Shown: piece by piece, positions 7,123-15,800 of the stretch
Layout of the letters: every line of letters starts with the position of its first letter
How positions within the stretch are numbered: position 1 is the stretch's first letter
NCBI RefSeq assembly: GCF_900547735.1
Contig: NZ_URHZ01000079.1
Location: 1 to 23,821, forward strand
Direction: 5' to 3'
Length of the DNA stretch: 23,821 nt
Source of the DNA: an uncultured Clostridium sp.
GTDB lineage: Bacteria > Bacillota > Clostridia > Lachnospirales > Lachnospiraceae
Notes under the pieces: generated by a model
The model's input: the letters and a program-made list of their open reading frames with translations, nothing else
The model's database searches: none
Told to the model about the DNA's origin: nothing
Program-made: the position numbers and the translations under genes

Positions 7123-8034
7123 TTAAGATTCTGTCTTTAAAAGTTCGTCTTTGTTTGCTGTAATAAATTCTGTGGCAAGCAGCTTGGAGTAGCCCTTAGC
7201 CTCAAGTGTCGTGGTAATGGCATCTTCCGTAGCCTGTACCGTAGTTGCATTAATCGTCATCGTATATTTTGCACTGTCATAACCGTATGCCGGATTTGTC
7301 TTGGTTTCGGTTGTCTTAATCGTATTGCCTTCTTCGTCTGTTCTGACGGTTGTGGTTTTTTCTGTTACGGTTGTATTGATAAGCGGATTTAAGGTCGCTC
7401 CTGTCAGTAACTTAGGTGATTCTCCGCCTTCGCCGATGATACCGTTATAAACGAATTTAAGGTTGGAGAATCCTTCTCCTTTGTTGACTTCATCACTGTT
7501 CTGCGCATCTACCAGGATCCATTTGCCTGCCGCATCTGCGGAATCCAGAGAGGTTACCTGCGTATCTATCTTGAGTGTTTTGGCTGCCAGAACCGCTGTT
7601 TCAGTGCCTTTGGAATTCAGCACCGCAATGTCTTCTCCCCAACTGATTATAGATGCATACTGCAGCTCCTCTTTATCATCCCGGAACATCAGATCGAAGT
7701 ATTCTCCCTCTGCCGGAGAAACGGTTTCATTGTCTCCGTTATTCTCAGCCTCTACAGACTCGGTTCTCACCCATACCTGATCGATGGCTGCTATTGCCGC
7801 CAGCTTTACATTACCGCTGTTTTTGACGGTTACTTCCTTCGGCACCGTCACTCCTGGTACCCACTCTCCTGGTGTCGGAGGAATAAATTCCTCGACAATA
7901 TCAGAATCATATTTACCTGTCTGGAATTCATTGACTGCCGTTAAATCCTGGCTCCAGTATGCCCATGTGCCTCCGATAGCTGCAACCGCTGCAAGTGCGG
8001 CAAGTCCTAATAACGCTTTTTTATTCTTTTTCAT
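7123..8034 (-). CDS. SipW-dependent TasA/BsaA-like fibre subunit
   Basis: This 303-residue secreted protein has the alternative signal peptide ('ALLGLAALAAVAAIGGTWAYW', residues 7-27) followed by NEFQTGKYDSDIVEEF and a 'GEWVPGV' turn. The beta-rich body contains 'GKWILVDAQ', 'KFVYNGIIGEGGESPKLL' and the cluster motif 'YGYDSAKYTMTINATTVQAT'. It is a close paralogue of the two neighbouring proteins on this side of sipW. There is no sorting signal or C-terminal membrane segment, so it would be released or held by polymerisation. The ATG follows a GGGAG site. Gaps of about 80 bases separate it from both neighbours, and the 3' one contains a short GCCCC/GGGGC hairpin. Family assignment is strong; whether it is a major or minor subunit is unknown. 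Confidence 0.88.
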   Translation of the reverse strand: MKKNKKALLGLAALAAVAAIGGTWAYWSQDLTAVNEFQTGKYDSDIVEEFIPPTPGEWVPGVTVPKEVTVKNSGNVKLAAIAAIDQVWVRTESVEAENNGDNETVSPAEGEYFDLMFRDDKEELQYASIISWGEDIAVLNSKGTETAVLAAKTLKIDTQVTSLDSADAAGKWILVDAQNSDEVNKGEGFSNLKFVYNGIIGEGGESPKLLTGATLNPLINTTVTEKTTTVRTDEEGNTIKTTETKTNPAYGYDSAKYTMTINATTVQATEDAITTTLEAKGYSKLLATEFITANKDELLKTES

Positions 8035-8118
8035 AAATCCGTCTCCCTTTCTTATGCTCTTCTCAGTCCATTATTTTTAGAATCTGTTATTTCATTGGTG
8101 TTTTGGCTTTTTATCTCT

Positions 8119-9027
8119 TTACGGCGTTGTGGATGATGTGCCGTCTTCCCTGCACAGGCCCCTCACATAGGACAGCAGGCTGTCAAATTCCTGTGGAACC
8201 AGTTCTGTGGGAAGTTCCGTCTCTGTTCCGAGAACTGCGTCCACCGCTGATTTTGTTGCCTGAACCGTCTTCGCCTTAATGTTCAGCTTGTAATTGACAC
8301 TGTCATAGCCGTACTCGCTCTGAGTGCTTGTAAATTTATAAACATTTTCTCCGTCCGGGCCTACATCCGCAACCAGCTTGGTTCCTGTAACCGTGGATTC
8401 CAGCCGTGGGTTCATTGTGACACTTTCCAGAATGGACGGTGATGTATCCTTCCCTCCTATTACTCCTACATAGAAGAAGTAATAGACCGGGGTTTTAAGC
8501 TCCTCTGCGCTGTCCGTTTTCAGGTAAACCCATTTACCCTCATATTCTTCCGGCTGTTTTCCCGAATCATATTCCACAACCTCCGTACCAAACTTTTTGA
8601 GTCCTACTTCTTCCTCCGGAAGCAGGTTGCCGTTCGGATCCTTCGGAGCAAATATGGTGGGAAGTTTTTCTCCCTTAAATGCCACCGTCTCGGAGCTTTC
8701 CACCAGCTTTCCGTCGGCTCCCGTCTCATAAGAAGGGATGGTAATGTCTTCTTTCCGGATACACTCTTCCGTAAGCTTTGCCACCGCTACCACATCGACA
8801 TTACCCTTATTGGTTATCACAACCTTTTTGGTAATCTCCGTTCCCGGCTGCCAGTCGGCTGGCGGTACGAATTCTTCGGTGATTTCCGTATCATATTTCC
8901 CCGTGAGGAATTCATTGGAGGCGGACAAGTCCTGGCTGAAGTAGGCAAATGTACCTCCTATTGCCGTAACAGCGAGGAGTGCACCCAGTGCCAGTATATA
9001 TTTTTTATCAGGTTTCTTTCTCCTCAT
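8119..9027 (-). CDS. SipW-dependent TasA/BsaA-like fibre subunit
   Basis: This 302-residue secreted subunit has the signal 'YILALGALLAVTAIGGTFAY', then FSQDLSASNEF, LTGKYDTEITEEF and 'ADWQPGTEI'. The later part carries 'GKWVYLKTD', 'YFFYVGVIGGKDTSPSIL' and 'YGYDSVNYKLNIKAKTVQAT', aligning with the 7123 and 5436 genes. No anchor is present. The open frame could start at 9081 inside sipW, but the ATG at 9027 gives the family-typical MRRKKPDKK start and has AGGACGG upstream, so I chose it. It overlaps the last 20 bases of sipW, which implies translational coupling to the peptidase that processes it. Role as a fibre subunit is inferred from TasA/BsaA relatives. Confidence 0.88.
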   Translation of the reverse strand: MRRKKPDKKYILALGALLAVTAIGGTFAYFSQDLSASNEFLTGKYDTEITEEFVPPADWQPGTEITKKVVITNKGNVDVVAVAKLTEECIRKEDITIPSYETGADGKLVESSETVAFKGEKLPTIFAPKDPNGNLLPEEEVGLKKFGTEVVEYDSGKQPEEYEGKWVYLKTDSAEELKTPVYYFFYVGVIGGKDTSPSILESVTMNPRLESTVTGTKLVADVGPDGENVYKFTSTQSEYGYDSVNYKLNIKAKTVQATKSAVDAVLGTETELPTELVPQEFDSLLSYVRGLCREDGTSSTTP

Positions 9028-9532
9028 CGCTATGTTCCGTCCTTTCTTCCCCCTTCTTTTTTGTGGGGAAAAGACTGTCAAGAAGGATATTTATCACGAT
9101 AACCGCTGCCATTAGGCCAATTACCATAAAATTTTTGCTGTAGCCTACAAAGAATCCTGCCACCGGTATACTGAATTTCAGTACCTTTCCCAGCACCTGA
9201 CTATAATCCACCGGGTTTGGATCCTCCGTCATATTTGCATCGCCTTTTGTGGTAAACGTTCCCGAAAGCTCGCTTTTTTCCGCCACACGGTGGGTAACCA
9301 TTGCGTTTTCACCCGTTCTGAATGTGATGGCATCCCCCACTTTGATATCGGCGAAATCCGCGCTCTTATAGTAAATGACGCTTCCTACGTGGTAGGTCGG
9401 CTCCATACTGCCGCTGAGTACCACTACCGGCCGGTAGCCGGCTACCATGGGAGATGCAATCAGCAGGTAGAAGATAATGCATGCGTACACCGCCCATGAT
9501 AGAATGTTAAATATCCCTTTTATTATTTTCAT
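9008..9532 (-). CDS. sipW: SipW-type (ER-type) signal peptidase I
   Basis: This 174-residue membrane protease has a hydrophobic N-terminal segment (about 9-33) and a second near the C-terminus (about 133-152), followed by a charged tail. The catalytic serine is Ser42 in LSGSMEPT. The usual bacterial lysine is replaced by histidine, His81 in VTHRV, and a downstream KGDANMTEDPNPV carries the acidic residues; this is the ER/archaeal-type signature of SipW rather than SipS or LepB. SipW peptidases process an alternative class of signal peptide found on TasA and camelysin-like proteins, exactly the set encoded around it. The ATG at 9532 has only a moderate site (CAGGGA). It sits in the middle of the operon, dividing two subgroups of substrates. 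Confidence 0.95.
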   Translation of the reverse strand: MKIIKGIFNILSWAVYACIIFYLLIASPMVAGYRPVVVLSGSMEPTYHVGSVIYYKSADFADIKVGDAITFRTGENAMVTHRVAEKSELSGTFTTKGDANMTEDPNPVDYSQVLGKVLKFSIPVAGFFVGYSKNFMVIGLMAAVIVINILLDSLFPTKKKGEERTEHSDEEKET

Positions 9533-9564
9533 ATTTTTTCCCTGTGCCCGTATTCTGTCTGTGT

Positions 9565-10491
9565 TTATTCAGCTAAATCCTTAATTTCCTGAGGAGCCTC
9601 CGCCCATACGGCATCCTTTGTAGCCTGAATAAATTCTGTTGTGATGGTCAAATCGTAGTTGGCTCCTGCGTAACCTTTTGCATTTTCATCAAGGCCGCTC
9701 TCTGCTTTTCTGAAGAAGTAGCTGCCGTCTTTTGCCGCATCTTTGGCTGCCTGCAGTTCTTCGTCGTCCGATGCCGCCGTGATCCATTCTTTGTTATTAT
9801 CAGCAAGGTACTTTTCAACATCAAAATCGGCTTTAATCTTGTTATCGCCATCCAGTGCATTTGCATTGCCTGCTTCAACGGCGCTCATCACGTAATAAGA
9901 CTTGGTGCTGACATATTTTCCTAAATCGATATTGGATGCAAGTGTAACGGAATCCATAAGCTGCTCTGTGCTTGTTCCTGCTGCCAGAACGCCGTTCCAG
10001 TACCAGTATCCGTTGTCATAGAACCATTTGCCTGCGCCTGAACCTGTGTTGAGGTTTTTGTATACTACCGTATCATCACCATCTTCGTTGAAAAATTTCT
10101 GCGGAGCAAGACCATCTTCCGGGTCATACTGGAATGCCTTGTAGCCTCCATCTTCTTTCGCTACGTTGAAGAAGACATTTCCGTCCGAACTTTTCAATGT
10201 TTTGAATGCATCTTTTGCATTGTCTCTATACCACTTCTCATCCATGCTTACACGCACCAGAATCGGATAATCACCGGTATTCTTAGCCTGAACGGTCTTA
10301 TCAACCGTTCCGCCTGGCTTCCAGTCCTCGCCGTCTGCCGGGTTGAAATGCTCCACTACGGATGTATTATACTGTTTTGTTGTAAACGGGTTGGTAATTG
10401 CCGCTGTCTGATTAAAGAAAGCCCATGTTCCGCCAACTGCTGCCAGAGCTGCAAGTCCAGCAAGCGCTCCCACTTTTTTATTTATCTTCAT
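9565..10491 (-). CDS. SipW-dependent TasA/BsaA-like fibre subunit
   Basis: This 308-residue secreted protein has the signal 'GALAGLAALAAVGGTWAFF', then TNPFTTKQYNTSVVEHFNP and 'EDWKPGG'. It belongs to the second subgroup, which shows an aromatic strand pair 'WFYDNGYWYWNGVL' followed by STEQLMDSVTL, also found in the 10620 gene and, less well preserved, in the 11523 and 12149 genes. It ends in 'YDLTITTEFIQATKDAVW', the shared terminal motif, with no sorting signal. The frame could start at a TTG (10497), but that lies only two bases from the AGGAGG core; the ATG at 10491 has the right spacing. A hairpin precedes it in the 128-base gap. The product is a likely structural subunit matured by SipW, encoded just downstream. 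Confidence 0.88.
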   Translation of the reverse strand: MKINKKVGALAGLAALAAVGGTWAFFNQTAAITNPFTTKQYNTSVVEHFNPADGEDWKPGGTVDKTVQAKNTGDYPILVRVSMDEKWYRDNAKDAFKTLKSSDGNVFFNVAKEDGGYKAFQYDPEDGLAPQKFFNEDGDDTVVYKNLNTGSGAGKWFYDNGYWYWNGVLAAGTSTEQLMDSVTLASNIDLGKYVSTKSYYVMSAVEAGNANALDGDNKIKADFDVEKYLADNNKEWITAASDDEELQAAKDAAKDGSYFFRKAESGLDENAKGYAGANYDLTITTEFIQATKDAVWAEAPQEIKDLAE

Positions 10492-10557
10492 ATTCAATTC
10501 CTCCTGCTTTGGATTTTTATTGCTGCTTCTGCCCGCTGTGTCCGAGCAAATTTCCCG

Positions 10558-10581
10558 AACGCTTTATGCGTTCCCCTTTTC
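10558..10581 (-). other. Intercistronic hairpin between two subunit genes
   Basis: GAACGC and GCGTTC form a perfect stem with an ATAAA loop in the gap before the 9565 gene. No T run follows, so it is not a terminator. It could be an RNA-stability or processing element that sets relative subunit levels (inference). Confidence 0.45.
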
Positions 10582-10619
10582 AGGTTAATCAGCCGTTGCG
10601 CCATTATCCTGCCTGTATC

Positions 10620-11462
10620 TTATTTCAGTTCCCAGTCACATCCGTTTGGCGCTTCAAATGCTGTTCCCTTGCCAAACACGGCATCAACTGCTTCTGATGT
10701 TGCCTGAATTACTTCTGCGGTAATCTTCAGCGTGTAATCTGCATCTGCATATCCCAGTGCCTTGGCATCGGCTGCTACGTCGGATTTGATATGTCTGATT
10801 ACTTCGCCTTCCGGTAATGATGCTGCCAGCTCGGCTTCCGTTATATCTTTTCCATCTTTTTCAGGGAATGGAATCCAGTCGTTCTCTCCTGCTGTTTCTG
10901 CTAAGGAGTAATATTTCTTTTTGAGGAACTGTCCCATATCTGCTTCCTCAGTAAGTTTTACTGCATCCAGAACTTCCGAAGTGCTGAGTTTGCTTCCCAG
11001 TGCCGTGCGGTAGTAGTAATAACCATCCTGATAAATCCAGTCTTCTGTATTTGCCAGTTTCTTCTCAACTACGGAATCATCTACATCTGCTGTTGCCACT
11101 CCATCTGCCGGATCCGTCTGGAAAACATTCATAATTTTGTTTTCTTTGCCATCGCGAGTATCGTCTTCCGCTTTAATGTCTACAAAGGCTTCATCGCCTC
11201 TTTTCCATGTCTCATCAAACCGTACACGCACAACTACCGGTTTATCTCCTGTATTGGTAACCAGCACGTCCTTGTTAATCTCCACGCCTGGCTCCCAGTC
11301 ATGGCCGTCGCTCGGGTTGAAATCCTCTACCAGTGTTGAACCGTATTTTGCCGTATCAAAGTTATTTTCCACTTCCATGGTCTGGTTAAAATATGCTAAA
11401 GACCCTCCTACTGCAAAAATTGCTGCTACGCCGGCCAGGGCTGCTATATTTCTCTTCTTCAT
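10620..11462 (-). CDS. SipW-dependent TasA/BsaA-like fibre subunit
   Basis: This 280-residue secreted protein has the signal 'NIAALAGVAAIFAVGGSLAY', then FNQTMEVENNFDTAKYGSTL and 'GHDWEPGVEI'. The body has 'VVVRVRFDETWKRG', the aromatic pair 'WIYQDGYYYYRTAL' with STSEVLDAVKL, and the terminal motif 'DYTLKITAEVIQATSEAV'. It ends shortly after, in EAPNGCDWELK, with no anchor. An aspartate- and glutamate-rich middle makes it acidic. The ATG has an AGGAGG site at good spacing. It is the nearest relative of the 9565 gene within the window and lies 60 bases after the 11523 gene's upstream neighbour boundary in the same operon. A structural role is inferred. Confidence 0.88.
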   Translation of the reverse strand: MKKRNIAALAGVAAIFAVGGSLAYFNQTMEVENNFDTAKYGSTLVEDFNPSDGHDWEPGVEINKDVLVTNTGDKPVVVRVRFDETWKRGDEAFVDIKAEDDTRDGKENKIMNVFQTDPADGVATADVDDSVVEKKLANTEDWIYQDGYYYYRTALGSKLSTSEVLDAVKLTEEADMGQFLKKKYYSLAETAGENDWIPFPEKDGKDITEAELAASLPEGEVIRHIKSDVAADAKALGYADADYTLKITAEVIQATSEAVDAVFGKGTAFEAPNGCDWELK

Positions 11463-11522
11463 ATCCGTTCCTCCTGAGATTTGTTTTTGTTTTCTGCTCT
11501 TATTTTTTATGTGTGTACTTCT

Positions 11523-12146
11523 TTATTTTAAGAAGTTGTTCCAACTGAGTTTGTCTGCGTCTGTGCCTATGTCGTTTTTCCACTGCTCCGCCGATACGTT
11601 GTCCGCCGGTACTGCCTCTGCATCAAAGGAGAGTTCATAAACCCGGTCGCTGTAATCGGTGTCATGTTTATCATTGGACACTTCCGCCGATAACTGAAGC
11701 TTTTTAAGGATAATCGAAGTGGTATCGCCGGCCTCACCCGACTTTTTGAGAATCTGATTATAGTAGTAATAATCTCCGATTTGCACCCACTCTTTTTCCC
11801 ATGAATCGGTCCATAATTTTGTAACCTTATCGGTATCACTAAAAGGATATCCCGGTGCAAATTCAGAGCCATCAGCATTTTTCCACACCGCCGTTACTTT
11901 TACTCTGAGAAGCAAATCCGCTTCGCCCGTATTTTTAAAATAGGGCTGTTTTTCAACTGACTCTCCTGGAAGGAAAGTACTGTCCGGATTGAAGTTCTCA
12001 AGCATTACCGCTGAGCTTGGACCCGAGGTGTTAAATGGGTTAGTGATATTAACTTTGTTTGTGTAGCTCGCCATACTTGTTCCGATTGTGGTGAGGCAGA
12101 AGAAACCTACCATGGCGGCAACTAATTTTTTATGTATCTTTCTCAC
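11523..12146 (-). CDS. Small SipW-dependent TasA-like subunit, GTG start
   Basis: This 207-residue secreted protein is shorter than its neighbours. The signal region 'AAMVGFFCLTTIGTSMASY' is followed by NKVNITNPFNTSGPSS and 'STFLPGESVEK'. It keeps the strand motif 'VQIGDYYYYNQIL' and ends soon after 'YELSFDAEAVPAD', where the usual Q-A-T triplet has become P-A-D. No sorting signal is present. It starts with GTG, two bases after the stop of the previous gene, with a strong AGGAGG nine bases upstream. It is a diverged member of the subunit family and might be a minor, adaptor or capping subunit (inference). Confidence 0.82.
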   Translation of the reverse strand: MRKIHKKLVAAMVGFFCLTTIGTSMASYTNKVNITNPFNTSGPSSAVMLENFNPDSTFLPGESVEKQPYFKNTGEADLLLRVKVTAVWKNADGSEFAPGYPFSDTDKVTKLWTDSWEKEWVQIGDYYYYNQILKKSGEAGDTTSIILKKLQLSAEVSNDKHDTDYSDRVYELSFDAEAVPADNVSAEQWKNDIGTDADKLSWNNFLK

Positions 12147-12148
12147 AA

Positions 12149-12826
12149 TCAGTTACCTCCTTCCCACAGGACTGTCGTCGTATACTTGTTTCCCGGCCAG
12201 CCGTTTTCATCTACTGAGATGGATTTGTCAAATAATTCCTTCACCGCATCTTTGCTCACCTGAAGTTCATCGCTGGCCTGTACGGCTTCCACCTGGAAAT
12301 GAAGCTGATATTCGGCTTCTGCATAACGGCTGTCGGGATAGCTATCTGCGTCGTTGAATGTCACCGACCTTAAAATTTCTTCTGTGCTTTCTTCCGCTTC
12401 CAGAACCTTTTTGTAGTAATACCAGCCGTCGCCTCCGTCATACCAGTTGTCGTTCCAGTTATGCCATTCTTTCGATACGATGCTGTCGTCATTACCCGGC
12501 TCGCTGCGGTTTGGAAGAATAATCTGCTCTGTCTTTCCACCGGATAGCGATTCCGTGTAAATCCATGTTTCCGCATAGGCGATTCGCAGAAAGACATCCG
12601 CGGAACCGGTATTTTTAAACATTACTTCTTTCTGTTTCTTTCCGCTATAACGATCCACGTTTCCTATTGTTTCACTTGTTGTAACTTCCACTGTCGGCGT
12701 CCGAACTTCATTTTTGAGAACCATTCTGTGGCGGACGGCCGCCCCGGTTCCTCCAATCCCCAGGGCCAGTACCGCCATGAGAGTGACGCCGGTTATTTTT
12801 ATATAATTTCTACTAAACTTAATCAA
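12149..12826 (-). CDS. Small SipW-dependent TasA-like subunit, TTG start
   Basis: This 225-residue secreted protein has the divergent signal 'ITGVTLMAVLALGIGGTGAA', then VRHRMVLKNEVRTPTVEV instead of the usual NxF motif. The body has 'FKNTGSADVFLRIAYAETW', the aromatic pair 'DGGDGWYYYKKVL' with STEEILRSVTF, and 'YQLHFQVEAVQAS' near the end. There is no anchor. The start is TTG at 12826, overlapping the last 8 bases of the VWA gene, with GGAGGGAG about eight bases upstream, so translation is probably coupled. It is encoded directly after the giant VWA protein, so it may be the subunit that joins that protein to the fibre (inference). Confidence 0.82.
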   Translation of the reverse strand: MIKFSRNYIKITGVTLMAVLALGIGGTGAAVRHRMVLKNEVRTPTVEVTTSETIGNVDRYSGKKQKEVMFKNTGSADVFLRIAYAETWIYTESLSGGKTEQIILPNRSEPGNDDSIVSKEWHNWNDNWYDGGDGWYYYKKVLEAEESTEEILRSVTFNDADSYPDSRYAEAEYQLHFQVEAVQASDELQVSKDAVKELFDKSISVDENGWPGNKYTTTVLWEGGN

Positions 12827-15800
12827 GCGCCTCTCCCTCCTCCATATTTAAATCTTCTTCATCGTTTTCTGTTAAAGCTGCTTTTGGATGGTTCTTTGCA
12901 GCCTCTTTCGCTGCTTCCCGGCTGGTCTTGAACGGCGTGGTCTTGTCTCCTGTGGTGTAATTGGTTACCGTGTTCCAGTTGTGGAAGTATGGTTTGTGTC
13001 CGTATGTGTTGTAAACTTCTACCAGAAGGTCATCCCCCGGTTTCACCGTTACGGTCCCTTCGGACTCCTCAATCAGGTCTCCCGTTTTCGCGTCCGTAAT
13101 TCTCAGCATTGCCGCCTGTGTGTATTCCATAGGAACCGACTCTGTAATTTCAAATGACGTTTCCGAATCCACATAGATATATGGGCTCGTTTCTCCGTTT
13201 TCCAACGCTACCGACGAATAGTCCTCACCGTTTACATGGATGATAAATTCTTTTCCGTCATCCTCCGGCGTACCGTCAATAACCACTTTCCTGATTTTCA
13301 TCTTTCCCTGTGTTACCTGAAGTACCGGATGCGGATATTCTAATTCCTTCTGGTTTGTTCCATAGATATAAGTTACATTTGCCGATTCATTGGATTGGAA
13401 TCCAGGTTTTCCTGAACTGGTCCACTCCTCCTCGGAGAATCCAGGTACGTCGGTGTCTGCATCGCCTACTACTTCTCCGTATCCGCCATTATTCTGAAGG
13501 TATTCTTCAAATGCTTTGGCTGATGGTTTTATCGGGAAGCTGATGCTGTAGGTGACATCTTTTTCAAATTCATAGTTGCCTGCGAAGCTGACCGTTACCG
13601 TCTTTCCTGTCTTTGTAATATCCGGGTTTGCCTCTTTTTTCTCCGCTGCCGACATTGGTGTTCCGCCCATAAGGATTTTTACATCGTCTGTGCTGTTTGG
13701 ATTGGCAAATTCTGCGTACTCACTGAGTGTATCTGTTATCGTCACTCCAGTGATTCCCGGTTTGCTTTCTGTTACGGAAGAGATAATGCTGTTTTTAATG
13801 TTGTTGAAAACTTTATCTACGTCCGCTTCATTATTGATGTACTGCATTGTTACGGCTGCACCTTTTTTAGCTGCTCTCGCCTGCAGATTTGATAAATACG
13901 TGCTGGTAGAAAGCTGGCAGGCGATAATATGAAGTACTGTATCGGATGTCAAATCATTTATAGCAGCATCAATATTGTTGGTGTTACTCTGGCTGTTTTG
14001 GGATGGCTCTCCATCTGTAAGAATGATTATGTGTTTCTTTAATCCCGGTTCATCTTTATTTGGAGACCCACTATTAATTAAGCTGATTCCTGTTTCTAAT
14101 GCTTTATTTGGATATGTTCCATCATCAGGCGATGTGATATCAATGCCTTTTCCATATGGTTTTTCTGCCTTTAGCCACGTCTTGGGTTTTTGTGTGTATG
14201 TAGTCCCGGAAAATTGAACACTCCTGTAATAAACATCAAAGTCTGCAAGTCCTTCTACTACTTTCTTTATTGCATTGTTCACTAATACATATCTTTTTGT
14301 TCCTGATGCATTCTGACCACCGATTGCCCAGGCCATGCTTCCTGAACTATCCAGAACAAACATTACATCTGCCGGGGACTTTGTTTCGGTTGTCTCGGTT
14401 GATGAACCTACCGGGGAAGTAACATCCAGCGTCAGTTCAAACGTTCCGTTTTTCTTGTCTTCAATATATTTTCTGTGCTCCGGTTCCGGTACGTATGTAG
14501 TCTGAACAACTGGCTTCGGATATTCAATCTGCAAAGAAGAATCATCTCCAAACGTTAGTATCGCTTTATCATTTGAATAAAATCCCGGTTGTTCACTGCT
14601 TGTATCATTATTGCCATAATCCGTATCGCGATCTCCTACAGAAGGATACTCACCATTTGCTAAAGCGTTTTTAGCAACGTCATTTACCTTGATATTGAAA
14701 ACAAGTTCATACACCGTATCTTCTTCCAGTTTCCTGTCTGCGCCGAACGTCAGAGTAATTGTCCTTGTATTTTCATCATATTCCAAAGATTCATACCCGC
14801 TGCCCGCTGCCAGTTCTGTCTTCTTTGTGTCATTTATCTTGTATACTTTAGCTGTGTTTTTCCAATTGGCTGATAAATCAACATATTGACTTAATGTATC
14901 CGCAATTTTAACATTCTTAACCTTCAGGTTTTCCAGCAGCTTATCAAATTCCTTCGTCAGATTATTATCCGCTGCCATAAGGATTCTCGAAGTACTGCTT
15001 GGTGCTTCGACACCGTAGACTATCGGTTTAAAGTATTTAATATCAGCTCCGTCAAATCCTACCCCATAGACAGTCGCGCCTTTTTGCGATGCAACTTTAT
15101 AAAATTCCTTACCGGCATTAATTGTCTCTGAAGTTGTTTTAGAATCCGTGTCATCTCCTTCTCCTCCTGTCCTGAAGGTTGAATTGTAACCGTTGAATTC
15201 TATTGTTTTATCATTTTTATCACTCTTATTGTAATAGGTTGGTTTCCCATCACTAAGGAAAATTACGACCGGAACTCGTCCAGGTTCTCTTTTCTCAAGC
15301 ATTACCTTTGCAGTGTACAAAGCATCCTCATAGTTTGTTCCGCCGTCTACTGTCATTTCTCCGATTGCATCTTTTACTTCCGTTTTATTGCCGGACCAGT
15401 TTAGTTTCGTACTGGCAGTTGTACCATAGGTAATTATAGAAAATCGGCTATTTGGAGCTTTTCCAAAAATCTCATCTACAAATCCGTTCTGTTCTTCTAC
15501 TCTATATGGCCAATAATCCGAAGTCCTGCGATATCCCAAAACTTCTTTCAACTCTTTCATCGAACCGCTGAAAGAACTCCCCATACTATTCGATCTATCG
15601 ACGATAAACATAATATCCATTCCCTGCCCTGAACCGGATACATCAAGATGCAGTTCATAGTCATCACCGCCAATATGTCTGATCTGTTTGTGATAGCCTT
15701 TAATCGTAGGTGTAAAATCACTTACCGCCGCTACAGATGCCTGTACGGAAACCTGTTCATTCTCTACCTTTGCCGACCTGAAGAACCTTGCCTTAGACTG

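Noticed and set aside
9028..9081. N-terminal extension of the 8119-9027 gene
   Set aside because: The extra 18 residues overlap sipW further and put a charged stretch before an otherwise typical SipW-type signal peptide; the internal ATG has a ribosome site.
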